From positions 1 through 64,000 of the forward strand of contig PNAS01000017.1 in assembly GCA_003169695.1 (NCBI GenBank): 64,000 nt of DNA. The letters are read 5' to 3'. A program made the position numbers and the translations under genes. Of this stretch, positions 27,935-36,685 are shown piece by piece; positions within the stretch are counted from its first letter, which is position 1; every line of letters begins with the position of its first letter. The stretch is from Spartobacteria bacterium. GTDB lineage: Bacteria > Verrucomicrobiota > Verrucomicrobiia > Chthoniobacterales > UBA10450. The notes beneath the pieces were generated by a model, which saw only the letters and a program-made list of their open reading frames with translations, did no database searches and was not told the DNA's origin.

Positions 27935-29451
27935 ATCTTTTCGGTCTCGCTATCGAACTCACCGTTGCGAATCGCCGCCGCCACGCGCTCGATATCGAGC
28001 GACAGGGAACGATCCTCATTCACCGCGGGCGAAATGGAGCGGACCCGTTCGTAAGCCCGCTCAACGCCGACGCCGCCTTTCAAAGGCCGCCGAAACTCGA
28101 GCGCTTCGGCGCCGGAGAGAAGCTCGATCGCGATCAAGTACTCTGCATTTTCGACGATCGTGCGCAACTTCAGCGCCGCCGTCATTCCCATCGAGACGTG
28201 ATCTTCCTTCCCGCCCGAGGTCGGCAAATTGTCCACGCTGGCGGGGTGCGCCAGAACTTTGGCTTCGTTTAATAACGAGACAGAGGCGACGTGCAAAATC
28301 ATGAAACCGGAATGTGTCCCCGCGTGCGGGGCGAGAAATGGCGGCAACCCCTCGCTCAAATCCGGGTTCACGAGCCGATCGGTGCGCCGTTCACTGATAC
28401 TCATCAAGTCGGTCAACGCGATTGCGGCGTAGTCGAGAGCGAGTGCAAGCGGGGCGCCGTGAAAATTCCCGCCGGAGAGAACATCCCCAGTCTCAGCAAA
28501 GACGAGCGGATTATCGGTCGCTGATCCCGACTCGATCTCGAAGACATTTTCGCAATGGGCCAGCGCGCCGCGAATCGCGCCGTGGACCTGCGGCATGCAG
28601 CGCAAACTATACGCGTCCTGAACGCGCGGATCGCCGGCGAGATGGGATTGCCTGATCTCACTATCGCGCAGCAGGTAACACAAATGTTCCGCCACCGCCT
28701 GTTGGCCGGGATGCGGACGCGCATTATGAATCCGCGGATCAAAGGCCGTCGGCGTTCCTTTCAGCGCTTCCAAGCTCATCGCCCCGGCAACATCTGCGAT
28801 GCGCGAGAGGCGTTTCGTGCGCAGCAACGCCAGTCCGCCCACCGCATGCATCGCCTGCGTTCCGTTCAAGAGTGCGAGCCCCTCTTTCGCTTCCAAGGCA
28901 ACAGGGCGTAGCCCGGCCTTGTTGAGCGCTTCTAGACTCGGCATACGCGCGCCGCCGTAGAACGCTTCGCCTTCACCGATGAGCGTCAACGCAAGGTGCG
29001 CCAGCGGCGCCAGATCCCCGCTTGCGCCGACGGAACCCTTTTCCGGTATGAGCGGATGGACGCCCCGGTTGAGCAGCTCGCACAACAGTTCGATGACTTC
29101 CAAGCGGATTCCACTTAGTCCGAGCGTGAGCACGTTGGCTCGAAGCAATATCATCGCGCGCACTTCCGGGACGGAGAGCGGCCTGCCGATGCCGCAAGCG
29201 TGACTGCGAACAAGATTCAATTGTAGTTGGCGAAGTTCTCCCGCGGGGATCTGGACGTCGGCTAGTTTGCCGAAACCGGTGCTGACTCCGTAAACCACCC
29301 CGCCCCGCGCAACGATTTCTTCGACGACTTTTCGTGAGTCTTGAATCCGCGCGTGGGCCGAAGGCGCGACCTCGATCGGGAAATCGCCGAGCGCCACGGT
29401 CGCGATTTCCGGGAGCGACAATGGTTGGCCGGCCAGCTGCATCATCCGCAT
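27931..29451 (-). CDS. hutH: Histidine ammonia-lyase
   Basis: Removes ammonia from histidine to give urocanate, the first step of the pathway. The Ala-Ser-Gly that cyclises into the MIO electrophile is in [15 protein letters not shown]. Also [12 protein letters not shown] near the N-terminus and [16 protein letters not shown] start it at ATG 29451 (M28 of the longest frame); ATG codons at 29445 and 29442 are equally possible, since the family begins near QPLSLPEIA. First gene of the operon; transcription probably begins between here and the terminator at 29529-29571. Confidence 0.96.
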   Translation of the reverse strand: MRMMQLAGQPLSLPEIATVALGDFPIEVAPSAHARIQDSRKVVEEIVARGGVVYGVSTGFGKLADVQIPAGELRQLQLNLVRSHACGIGRPLSVPEVRAMILLRANVLTLGLSGIRLEVIELLCELLNRGVHPLIPEKGSVGASGDLAPLAHLALTLIGEGEAFYGGARMPSLEALNKAGLRPVALEAKEGLALLNGTQAMHAVGGLALLRTKRLSRIADVAGAMSLEALKGTPTAFDPRIHNARPHPGQQAVAEHLCYLLRDSEIRQSHLAGDPRVQDAYSLRCMPQVHGAIRGALAHCENVFEIESGSATDNPLVFAETGDVLSGGNFHGAPLALALDYAAIALTDLMSISERRTDRLVNPDLSEGLPPFLAPHAGTHSGFMILHVASVSLLNEAKVLAHPASVDNLPTSGGKEDHVSMGMTAALKLRTIVENAEYLIAIELLSGAEALEFRRPLKGGVGVERAYERVRSISPAVNEDRSLSLDIERVAAAIRNGEFDSETEKI

Positions 29452-29528
29452 CTTATTAGAGATGGTTTCGCGAAACAACAAGAGCCGTTGTAGACACGAC
29501 GCTTTTGTCGCCGCCCTCGCCGAAAAGA

Positions 29529-29571
29529 CCAAAAAAAAGCCAGGCCGATAAGCCGACCTGGCCTTTTTGGT
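29529..29571 (-). terminator. Intrinsic terminator after the small lipoprotein gene
   Basis: On the minus strand a stem built from GGCCAGG/CCTGGC arms is followed by eight T residues. It lies 35 bases after the stop of the 39-residue lipoprotein gene and before hutH. A5/T5 flanks make it usable on the plus strand too. Confidence 0.8.
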
Positions 29572-29605
29572 TAAAAGCTATCCGCAGGCGGACAACTGGA
29601 TGCGG

Positions 29606-29725
29606 TTATTTCGAATATGTCGAACTCGTGGTGGTGGCCGGCGCCTCTTTTTTCTGAGCACAAGCCCCCAAACTTAACGCACTGGCCGCGACGGCCACTA
29701 TCATTATTGCTTTGAAAATTTTCAC
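29606..29725 (-). CDS. 39-residue lipoprotein
   Basis: GTG start at 29725 with a perfect AGGAGG ribosome-binding site about ten bases upstream. The product has a basic start and hydrophobic stretch (MKIFKAIMIVAVAASALSLG) followed by the lipobox LGAC, then a short mature tail AQKKEAPATTTSSTYSK. Signal peptidase II would leave an 18-residue lipid-anchored peptide. Its size and layout recall entericidin-type small lipoproteins, but no sequence match is claimed. A strong terminator follows, so it is its own transcript. Confidence 0.8.
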   Translation of the reverse strand: MKIFKAIMIVAVAASALSLGACAQKKEAPATTTSSTYSK

Positions 29726-29831
29726 TTAATATTTCGCCTCCTTTCCGTGCAGGTTGCTGCCGTCATTTAGGCAGTTACGACCAGTCGCGCAACGCTTTTC
29801 TCGACTTTTTTCTGAGGCCGCTTCCCGTGGT

Positions 29832-30296
29832 CTAGGCCTTGATCGCCACTGGAGTGTCTACCTCAACGAGCTCGAAAAGCTCCAGCAAATCGGTCTTTCT
29901 CATCCGGATACAACCATGGCTGGCCGGTTCTCCAATGCTTTCTTCATGGTTCGTTCCGTGAATGTAGATGAAGCGCTCGCGCGTGTTCGCGTTCTCGGGA
30001 TCGAGGCCGTCCAGCCAGAGGATGCGCGTCATGACCAGATCCTCGTCCCGCATGAGTTTTTTCGTCACCTTCACGCGCCGGCGGTTTTTGAACACGGTTC
30101 CCAACGGCGTTCCGTCGCCAACCTTTTCCGCGATGCGGAATCTGCCGGTCGGCGTTTTCATGCTCCCCTCTTCCGTCCCGAGACCAAATCGGGAAGTCGA
30201 AACTGGGTACGTCCCCAACTCTTTCTGTCCTGATTTCAACGTGAGCCGCTGCTCGCGCACCGAAATGTGGATCTTTGCCTGCGCGCTTTTCTTCAT
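29832..30296 (-). CDS. L,D-transpeptidase (YkuD domain), short form
   Basis: A 154-residue YkuD-domain protein starting MKKSAQAKIHISVREQRL. It contains SMKTPTGRF near residue 46, a YIHGTNHEE segment and the catalytic block EPASHGCIRMRKTDL. No signal peptide is visible from ATG 30296, so export is unclear; the longer in-frame upstream region lies antisense to asd and is not credible. The genomic partner is asd, divergently transcribed from 30321. It is the second L,D-transpeptidase in the window. Confidence 0.88.
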   Translation of the reverse strand: MKKSAQAKIHISVREQRLTLKSGQKELGTYPVSTSRFGLGTEEGSMKTPTGRFRIAEKVGDGTPLGTVFKNRRRVKVTKKLMRDEDLVMTRILWLDGLDPENANTRERFIYIHGTNHEESIGEPASHGCIRMRKTDLLELFELVEVDTPVAIKA

Positions 30297-30320
30297 TTGA
30301 GACTGGCAGTAGGATGCGCC

Positions 30321-31325
30321 GTGCCGAAAACGAGAAGCTATCACATCGCCGTTGTCGGCGCGACCGGAGCAGTGGGCGCGGAGCTGCTCGGTGTCCTCGA
30401 ACGCCGGGGATTTCCGGTCGAACGGCTGCTTCCTTTGTCTTCCAGCCGTTCGGCCGGAAAGATTGTTTCGTTTCGAAATAATGAAATTGCCGCGGAGGAG
30501 CTTTCCTCCGCATCGTTTGAGGGCATCGATCTCGCGTTCTTCAGCGCCGGCGGCGATACCTCGCGGCGTTACGCGCCGGTCGCGCGCGCGGCTGGCGCGA
30601 TTGTGATCGATAATTCGTCCGTCTTCCGGATGGAGCCCGATGTCCCGCTCGTGATTCCAGAAATAAATGGCGAAGACATTCAGCAGCATTCCGGACTGAT
30701 CGCGAATCCAAATTGCACCACCGCAGTCGCGCTCATGGCGCTCTATCCGTTGCACAGGGCATTTGGCGTTCGGCGTGTTTTTGCGGCGAGTTATCAAGCC
30801 GTTTCCGGTAGCGGTGCGCGCGCGATCAGCGAACTGAGATCCCAAGTCGAAGCGGCCGCCGGAAAACAAACGTCGGTGGCCAAAGTCTATCCCCATCCGA
30901 TCGCGTTCAACGTTTTTCCGCATGTCGATTCCTTTTTGCCGAGCGGCTATACGAAAGAAGAAATGAAAATGCAGAACGAGGGCCGCCGGATCATGCATCT
31001 GCCGCAATTCCGCGCCTCGGTCACTTGTGTCCGCGTCCCGGTTTACCGTGCCCATTCGGTGGCGGTCAGTGCGGAATTCGAACGTCCCGTTTCTGTCGCG
31101 GAAGCGCATGAAGCCCTGGCCAAAGCGCCCGGGGTCGAGTTGGTCGATGAGCCGCAAAAAAACAGTTATCCCATGCCGCTCTACACGGCCGGCAAAGACA
31201 ATTGCGAAGTCGGCCGCGTTCGGCTGGATTGCGCCCTTGTGAACGGCCTTTCGTTTTGGGTTTCGGGCGATCAGCTGCTCAAGGGCGCGGCGCTCAATGC
31301 GGTCCAGATCGCCGAACTACTTTAG
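30321..31325 (+). CDS. asd: Aspartate-semialdehyde dehydrogenase
   Basis: Reduces aspartyl phosphate to aspartate semialdehyde, the branch point to lysine/diaminopimelate, methionine and threonine. 334 residues. Rossmann motif VVGATGAVGAELL, catalytic Cys in IANPNCTT, and GRRIMHLP-region residues of the active site. Starts at GTG 30321 with AGGA nine bases upstream. The divergent L,D-transpeptidase shares its upstream region. Confidence 0.95.
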   Translation: MPKTRSYHIAVVGATGAVGAELLGVLERRGFPVERLLPLSSSRSAGKIVSFRNNEIAAEELSSASFEGIDLAFFSAGGDTSRRYAPVARAAGAIVIDNSSVFRMEPDVPLVIPEINGEDIQQHSGLIANPNCTTAVALMALYPLHRAFGVRRVFAASYQAVSGSGARAISELRSQVEAAAGKQTSVAKVYPHPIAFNVFPHVDSFLPSGYTKEEMKMQNEGRRIMHLPQFRASVTCVRVPVYRAHSVAVSAEFERPVSVAEAHEALAKAPGVELVDEPQKNSYPMPLYTAGKDNCEVGRVRLDCALVNGLSFWVSGDQLLKGAALNAVQIAELL

Positions 31326-31330
31326 AGAAA

Positions 31331-31353
31331 CGGCCCCAGATTTTTCCGGGGCC
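31331..31353 (+). terminator. Hairpin after asd
   Basis: CGGCCCC and GGGGCCG arms enclose a loop with a T-run, six bases after the asd stop and before the convergent DUF6600 gene. The downstream T-tract is weak (CTCAATTTC), so termination is likely but not certain. Confidence 0.55.
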
Positions 31354-31375
31354 GCTCAATTTCAAATCGCGTTCC

Positions 31376-32974
31376 TTACGACCCAGGCGACGGCGATGGC
31401 TCGGTTGTCTTTTTGTCCGGGCCTCGTTTACTGCGGGGGGCTTCCGTCTTCACCGGTCCATTCGCTGCCGGGCCGGGAGGGGGCGCAACCCGCTCCGGCG
31501 GCACCGGGTGCTTGGGCGGAGCGTCAGGCGGTGCTTCGCGGTTCGGCGGCGCGGGAGTCACTCCACGAGGTTCGTCTTTGGGTTTGCGGGGCACCTTGTC
31601 GTTCAGCGCGTCGCTCGGTTGACGTGGAGTGGCAGGCGCCATCTCGGTGCGTTTGTCTTTGACCCCTTTATCACGCGTTGGCGACGCATTGGGGGGCGTG
31701 CCTTCCGTCACATTCGCCCCTGGTGAAGGAGCAGTGATCGGCGGGGAAATTCGCTGACGGTCATCGCTGGGCTTGTTACGGGTCGGGGCTGGGCTCTTGC
31801 CTGGCGCAATCGATGAAGAAGGACTACCAGCCGCCGTCGGCTTTTCGCCTCGCTCATTCTTGTGTTTTCCGGGAGGAGTCAACGCCGGACCGGCGGACGC
31901 GGCGGGAGCCGCACCGGCCGCCGGCTTGGCCGAAACCGCCGGGCTCGCAGCCGTAGCGGGCGTTGTGCCGGGCGCCGGCGGTGCTGGAGAAGCACTCGCT
32001 GGACTCTGTGCCGTTTCCGCGTTTTCGCGAGGCTTGATGGTCGGCGGAGGGATGTTCTTGGGATTTTCGCTCTTCATCTTTTGCTTCAGTTCCGCTTGAG
32101 CTTTCGGATCGGAGACGCCACTCCATCCATGTTCGAATGTCGGCTTTGCGATTTTTTCCTTCACCATCTTCGGGGCGATCGGCTTGGAAGGCTTCTGGAA
32201 TGTGAGCGGAGCTGCAATGATAAGTTTGTCACCCTGCACTCTGGTCAGACCTTTCGATCTAACGGCAACGCTCAGATCGACGTTGGCCTCGTGCTCAAGT
32301 GTCATGCGCCTGATCGGCCGCGTCGAGTATCGGCTCAGGGTATTGTAATCCGGCCCGTAATTATAAACGGTCGAATTAGTGTAAGTAATGTTGGTCACGT
32401 TAACCGTATTGGAGATGTAGGTGATGTTCAGATTCGGTTGAACAATCCGGTCACGCAGGACTGGCTCGCCGATGTAGCGCACATCAACGAAGTTGTAAGA
32501 GTCTGGTCCGATATCGAAGTCCACGTCCACCTGCCCGCTGATCGGGCGGTTATCGGACTCCACTTCGCCACCGCCCCGCGGCGGGAGCGGGGCCCAACCG
32601 ACATAGTCGCCGCCCGTGCGCCAGGAGACCCAGGCCGGGCCCCATTCGCGCCCTGGCACCCAAAACCAGCCGCGATCGCGCAAGCGCGTCCAACGCCCGT
32701 AATGGTAGGTAGCCCATCCAAAATCTTCGTTGGAGACCCAGGTCCAACCGACATCGGTGTAGGCCCAATAGCCATCCGAGTACGGCCGCCAACTGGAATT
32801 GCTCGCAATACTTGGCTGCCAGCAGTAGCCGTAATCGGCCACCTCGACCCAGCTTCCGTCGGAGCTCAGGTTATCGTAGAAAAAATCGACCGATACATCG
32901 GTTTGGGCTTCCGCCTGCCTCATGGCCGGCAGAACGAGCACCAATATCGTTACCGCAAGAAGTATTCGTTTCAT
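31376..32974 (-). CDS. Secreted DUF6600-type Trp/Gly-rich protein with long Pro-rich tail
   Basis: A 532-residue exported protein. Signal peptide 1-23 (MKRILLAVTILVLVLPAMRQ). Residues about 30-135 are packed with aromatic repeats of the DUF6600 family: GSWVEVADYGYCWQP, GYWAYTDVGWTW, YHYGRWTRL, GWFWVPGREWGPAWVSWR, VGWAPLPP. A middle Asn/Thr-rich beta region follows. From about residue 290 the sequence is a Pro/Ala/Ser/Lys-rich disordered tail. Such proteins are common in Verrucomicrobiota and related soil phyla; the function is unknown, perhaps envelope-associated. Converges with asd. Confidence 0.8.
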   Translation of the reverse strand: MKRILLAVTILVLVLPAMRQAEAQTDVSVDFFYDNLSSDGSWVEVADYGYCWQPSIASNSSWRPYSDGYWAYTDVGWTWVSNEDFGWATYHYGRWTRLRDRGWFWVPGREWGPAWVSWRTGGDYVGWAPLPPRGGGEVESDNRPISGQVDVDFDIGPDSYNFVDVRYIGEPVLRDRIVQPNLNITYISNTVNVTNITYTNSTVYNYGPDYNTLSRYSTRPIRRMTLEHEANVDLSVAVRSKGLTRVQGDKLIIAAPLTFQKPSKPIAPKMVKEKIAKPTFEHGWSGVSDPKAQAELKQKMKSENPKNIPPPTIKPRENAETAQSPASASPAPPAPGTTPATAASPAVSAKPAAGAAPAASAGPALTPPGKHKNERGEKPTAAGSPSSSIAPGKSPAPTRNKPSDDRQRISPPITAPSPGANVTEGTPPNASPTRDKGVKDKRTEMAPATPRQPSDALNDKVPRKPKDEPRGVTPAPPNREAPPDAPPKHPVPPERVAPPPGPAANGPVKTEAPRSKRGPDKKTTEPSPSPGS

Positions 32975-33104
32975 AAGTTGAGTAGTGATTAAGGGCTTAG
33001 ACCTTCGCGCTCCGGCGATTATTCACCCGATATAGATCGGAGGCCGCGCGCCCGGTGCGTGTTCGCCGCCGAAAGCCCCCAAGGGTTAATTAGGGCCCTT
33101 CTGG

Positions 33105-34625
33105 CTACTTGGGACGCAAGACGACGAACGAACGGGTGCGATGCCGGCAAACTGAGAGCACCTGTGTCTCGTTTGGATCGAGTGAACTGACAATCCTCTT
33201 GTATTCGGCCACCGAAGTGACGGGTTGTTGATTGACCTCTTCGATCACGTCCCCGGTGCGCAGCTCGCTTTCTTCGTCATTCACTTTTGTCACCATCACA
33301 CCCCGGACGCTTTTCGGAAGATCGAGGCGGCGCGCCATATCCTGAGTTAGCTCGCCGACCTCGATCGAGCCGAACGCCCCGGCTTCATCGGGCTGATCTT
33401 CGGGTTCCTCCGCGGGGGTCTGCCGTCTGGACGGTGTAGGCGACTCACGAGGATTGATGCGCGTGGTTTTATAATCAACAGGCTGTTCCTTGATCGCCGT
33501 CGTCAATTTGAAGGTTTTGCCGTTCCGCGTTACTTCGACCTCCACCTTCTTGTTCAATTCGACCTGCGAAATAAAAGTGCGCAGTTCCTTGAAGGTTTTC
33601 ACTTCGTGCCCATTGAACTTCCGAATCACGTCGCCCTTCCTCATTTGCGCTTCATCCGCCGGCGAATCGGGAACGACGTCGTCGACTACCACTCCGTCGG
33701 TCTCCTTGGCTCCCGGACCAACGTTGCGTGACAGGATGCCGAGATACCCGCGAATAATACGTCCGTTTTTCAATAAGCTCTCCAAGGCGGTCCGGACGGA
33801 ATTCGAAGGAATCGCGAAGCCGATTCCCTGCGACCCACCACTCTTCGAAATGATCGCGGTGTTGATCCCGATGATCTCACCGCGGAGATTCACCAGCGGA
33901 CCGCCGCTGTTCCCGGGATTGATTGCGGCGTTGGTTTGCAAATAATCACCGAAACCATCGACACGATTCGGGCGCCCTTTTGAGCTGATGATTCCATCAG
34001 TCACCGTTTCCTCGAACCCAAACGGATTTCCGATTGCGAGAACGAAGTCACCAGCCTGGACGGAATCTGAGTCTCCAAACTTGAGCGATTTGAGGCCAGG
34101 CTCATCGATTTTCAAAACGGCGAGATCCACAGTTGCATCCGCACCCACGAGCCGCGCCTTTTTCGTCCGGCCATCGCTCAATAGCACTTCGATCTGGTCC
34201 ACTTGATCGATCACATGATTGTTCGTGATAATGTGGCCTTCAGCAGAAACGATCACACCTGAACCCAGGGAATTCTGCACCATCTCCTCTTCGTCCTGGT
34301 TACGGAATTGACGAGGGTTGCGGTTATAAAACTCGGAGGGATCGAGCCCGTAACTCCGGCGAGGACTCACCACTTTCTTCGAGGTCTTCACGCTTACCAC
34401 CGCGGGCAGTATGCTGCTGACAAGCGCGCGCCGTTCCCTATTCAGGTTCTCCAGGCCCACGACCTCCTTCGGATCGACGCTGGCAGCCGTCGAGAGGGTG
34501 TATTTATCCGCAGTGGTTTGCGCGAGAAACTTTAGGCCGCCGTGCTTGAGACGGTAGTCATAAAGCCCGGCGATCGCGGCACTAACAAGCAAAACGAAGA
34601 GGAGAAATTTAAGTAGATTTTTCAT
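33105..34625 (-). CDS. DegP/DegQ-type periplasmic serine protease with two PDZ domains
   Basis: A 506-residue HtrA-family trypsin-like protease for envelope protein quality control. N-terminal membrane/signal segment (1-22). Catalytic triad: His in ITNNHVIDQ, Asp in TVDLAVLKID, Ser in NPGNSGGPL. PDZ1 follows at about 290-385 (PDSPADEAQMRKGDVIRKFN), then a Pro/Glu-rich linker and PDZ2 at about 425-500 (ESELRTGDVIEEVN). Its ATG overlaps the recG stop by one base, so it is the last gene of a recJ-recG-protease operon. Confidence 0.93.
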   Translation of the reverse strand: MKNLLKFLLFVLLVSAAIAGLYDYRLKHGGLKFLAQTTADKYTLSTAASVDPKEVVGLENLNRERRALVSSILPAVVSVKTSKKVVSPRRSYGLDPSEFYNRNPRQFRNQDEEEMVQNSLGSGVIVSAEGHIITNNHVIDQVDQIEVLLSDGRTKKARLVGADATVDLAVLKIDEPGLKSLKFGDSDSVQAGDFVLAIGNPFGFEETVTDGIISSKGRPNRVDGFGDYLQTNAAINPGNSGGPLVNLRGEIIGINTAIISKSGGSQGIGFAIPSNSVRTALESLLKNGRIIRGYLGILSRNVGPGAKETDGVVVDDVVPDSPADEAQMRKGDVIRKFNGHEVKTFKELRTFISQVELNKKVEVEVTRNGKTFKLTTAIKEQPVDYKTTRINPRESPTPSRRQTPAEEPEDQPDEAGAFGSIEVGELTQDMARRLDLPKSVRGVMVTKVNDEESELRTGDVIEEVNQQPVTSVAEYKRIVSSLDPNETQVLSVCRHRTRSFVVLRPK

Positions 34626-36685
34626 TAGCTAACGTTCGAGAAGGTACGTCCCCGTTCTTCGACAATCAATCTCCGAAAACGTTGATTGTCCGATGCCTCA
34701 AGGTCTGGATCGGCCTCCAAAATCGCAATGGCGGCAGCCCGCGCTTCCCTCATGATCCGCACGTCTGTCTTTAGATTGCCCAATTTTAGCGCAGGCAAAC
34801 CGCTCTGCGCGGTCCCCAAGAGATCGCCTGGACCGCGCATGTTCCAGTCCGCCTCCGCGATTTCAAATCCGTCGCTGATCTTTTCGAGAACGCCAAGTTT
34901 CGCCACTGTCTCGGGTGATTTTTCCGCGCTCAAAAGAATGCAGTACGATTTGTGCTCGCCCCGGCCAATCCGGCCTCGGAGCTGATGCAGTTGGGCCAGC
35001 CCGAAACGCTCCGCATTCTCGATCAACATGATGGTGGCATTGGGAACGTCGACCCCCACTTCGATCACGGTCGTGCTGATGAGCACACTGGTTTCCCCTC
35101 GCCGGAACCGGTCCATGATCGCTTGTTTTTCCGGGCCGGGGATGCGGCCGTGCAATAACTCACAGCGAAAGGGCCGCAACCGGTCGCACCACGTTTCGAA
35201 CTCCGCCGCGGCCGCCTTGACATCGAGTTTCTCGCTCTCGTCGATCAATGGATAAACGATGTACGCCTGGCGGCCCGCTTCGAGCCGTTCGCGCATGAAG
35301 GAGAGCACCTCGCCGAGTTTCGATTGGTCCCGAACAGCCGTGATAATTTTCCCCCTATTCGACGGCATCTCGTCGATCACCGACACATCGAGATCGCCGT
35401 AAACGGTCATGGTAAGCGTGCGCGGAATCGGCGTGGCCGTCATGACAAGAACATCCGGCGCCGGCTCGCGCGCCGTCAGCCGAGCACGCTGTGACACGCC
35501 GAACTTGTGCTGCTCGTCGATTACGGCGAGGCCAAGATTGTCGAACGAAACACCCTCGTATAACAACGCATGCGTCCCGATGAGAATATCCGGCCTTTCA
35601 TCGCCGGAGACGAGCGGGAGAAAACTTTCCTCCTGACGGTCGGCCGTCCGAAGCGAAATCTTGATTCTGAGTGGCTCAAGCCAACGGCATAGGACGGCGT
35701 AATGCTGCTCGGCCAGGATTTGAGTTGGCGCCATGAGCGCGGCTTGGAAGCCACCTTCCGCTGCGAGCAGCATTGCCGCGATTGCTACAACAGTCTTGCC
35801 GGAACCAACATCGCCTTGCAGTAAGCGGTTCATCGGCCGGTTGGCTGCGAGGTCACGACGGAGCTCGTCGATCACGCGCACTTGTGCGTTCGTCAAATCG
35901 AACGGCAAACCTCGCAGAAACCTCTCAAGTAAGACGCCAGCGCCGCAATGCGCTTGGCCGCTACGGGACGCAGCTGCAGATCGTCGCGCCGCGATCAACA
36001 TCTGCATCGCAAAGAACTCGGAGAAGACGAGATGCTCGCGCGCAGGGATAAGATCGGCCTGGCTGGTCGGAAAATGGATTTGCCGCAACGCAGTGATCCG
36101 CTCTCCAAGATCGACGCCATGCGGCAAGAGCGTCTCGACCGAGTCTTCGTCAAGACTTTCGAGGGCCCGGTAAGTCAATCCGCGAAACGTCCTCTGCGAA
36201 AGCCCCTCGGTTGCCGGATAAATCGGAGTGATGCGACGGAAATGCACCGAAATTTCCTCGTCGTTCTCGATCACCTCGAATTCGGGATGTTCCAGGCAAA
36301 GGCGCTGCCCACGCAAACGCGGTTTGCCGAAGACGACGAGACGCTGACCAGTCGCGATCATTTTCTGCACGTAATGCAAATTAAACCACCGCAGCACGAG
36401 CGGCTGGCTGAGCGCGTTCGCGTCCGATTCCTGCAATGTAGCTTCAAAGATCTTTTTCCAGCCCCCGAAGCGACGGAGCTGGGTTTTTACGACTTCGCCA
36501 CAAAGGCAAATCGGGACATCGCTTTCTTCGCGTGGAAATCCGGCGAACTCGCGCCGGTCTTCATGCCGGCGGGGAAAATGGGTCACCAGATCTTCGACCG
36601 TCTCAATGCCGAGCCGACGCAGGGCCGTCAGCTTGGGGCGCGGAATCCAGTCCAGTTCGCTGAGCGCTTGCGAGAGTTGGATCAT
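34625..36685 (-). CDS. recG: ATP-dependent DNA helicase RecG
   Basis: Branch-migration helicase that processes stalled forks and Holliday junctions. 686 residues: N-terminal wedge/OB region, then helicase domains with Walker A LQGDVGSGKT, a DEQH box (VIDEQHKFGVSQR), TATPIPRTLTM, and a helicase-C domain with ISTTVIEVGVDVPNA and QLRGRIGRGEHKS. Overlaps recJ by four bases and the protease gene by one. Confidence 0.96.
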   Translation of the reverse strand: MIQLSQALSELDWIPRPKLTALRRLGIETVEDLVTHFPRRHEDRREFAGFPREESDVPICLCGEVVKTQLRRFGGWKKIFEATLQESDANALSQPLVLRWFNLHYVQKMIATGQRLVVFGKPRLRGQRLCLEHPEFEVIENDEEISVHFRRITPIYPATEGLSQRTFRGLTYRALESLDEDSVETLLPHGVDLGERITALRQIHFPTSQADLIPAREHLVFSEFFAMQMLIAARRSAAASRSGQAHCGAGVLLERFLRGLPFDLTNAQVRVIDELRRDLAANRPMNRLLQGDVGSGKTVVAIAAMLLAAEGGFQAALMAPTQILAEQHYAVLCRWLEPLRIKISLRTADRQEESFLPLVSGDERPDILIGTHALLYEGVSFDNLGLAVIDEQHKFGVSQRARLTAREPAPDVLVMTATPIPRTLTMTVYGDLDVSVIDEMPSNRGKIITAVRDQSKLGEVLSFMRERLEAGRQAYIVYPLIDESEKLDVKAAAAEFETWCDRLRPFRCELLHGRIPGPEKQAIMDRFRRGETSVLISTTVIEVGVDVPNATIMLIENAERFGLAQLHQLRGRIGRGEHKSYCILLSAEKSPETVAKLGVLEKISDGFEIAEADWNMRGPGDLLGTAQSGLPALKLGNLKTDVRIMREARAAAIAILEADPDLEASDNQRFRRLIVEERGRTFSNVS

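Noticed and set aside
30297-31157. Long N-terminal extension of the second L,D-transpeptidase
   Set aside because: Runs antisense through asd; the YkuD domain is complete from ATG 30296.
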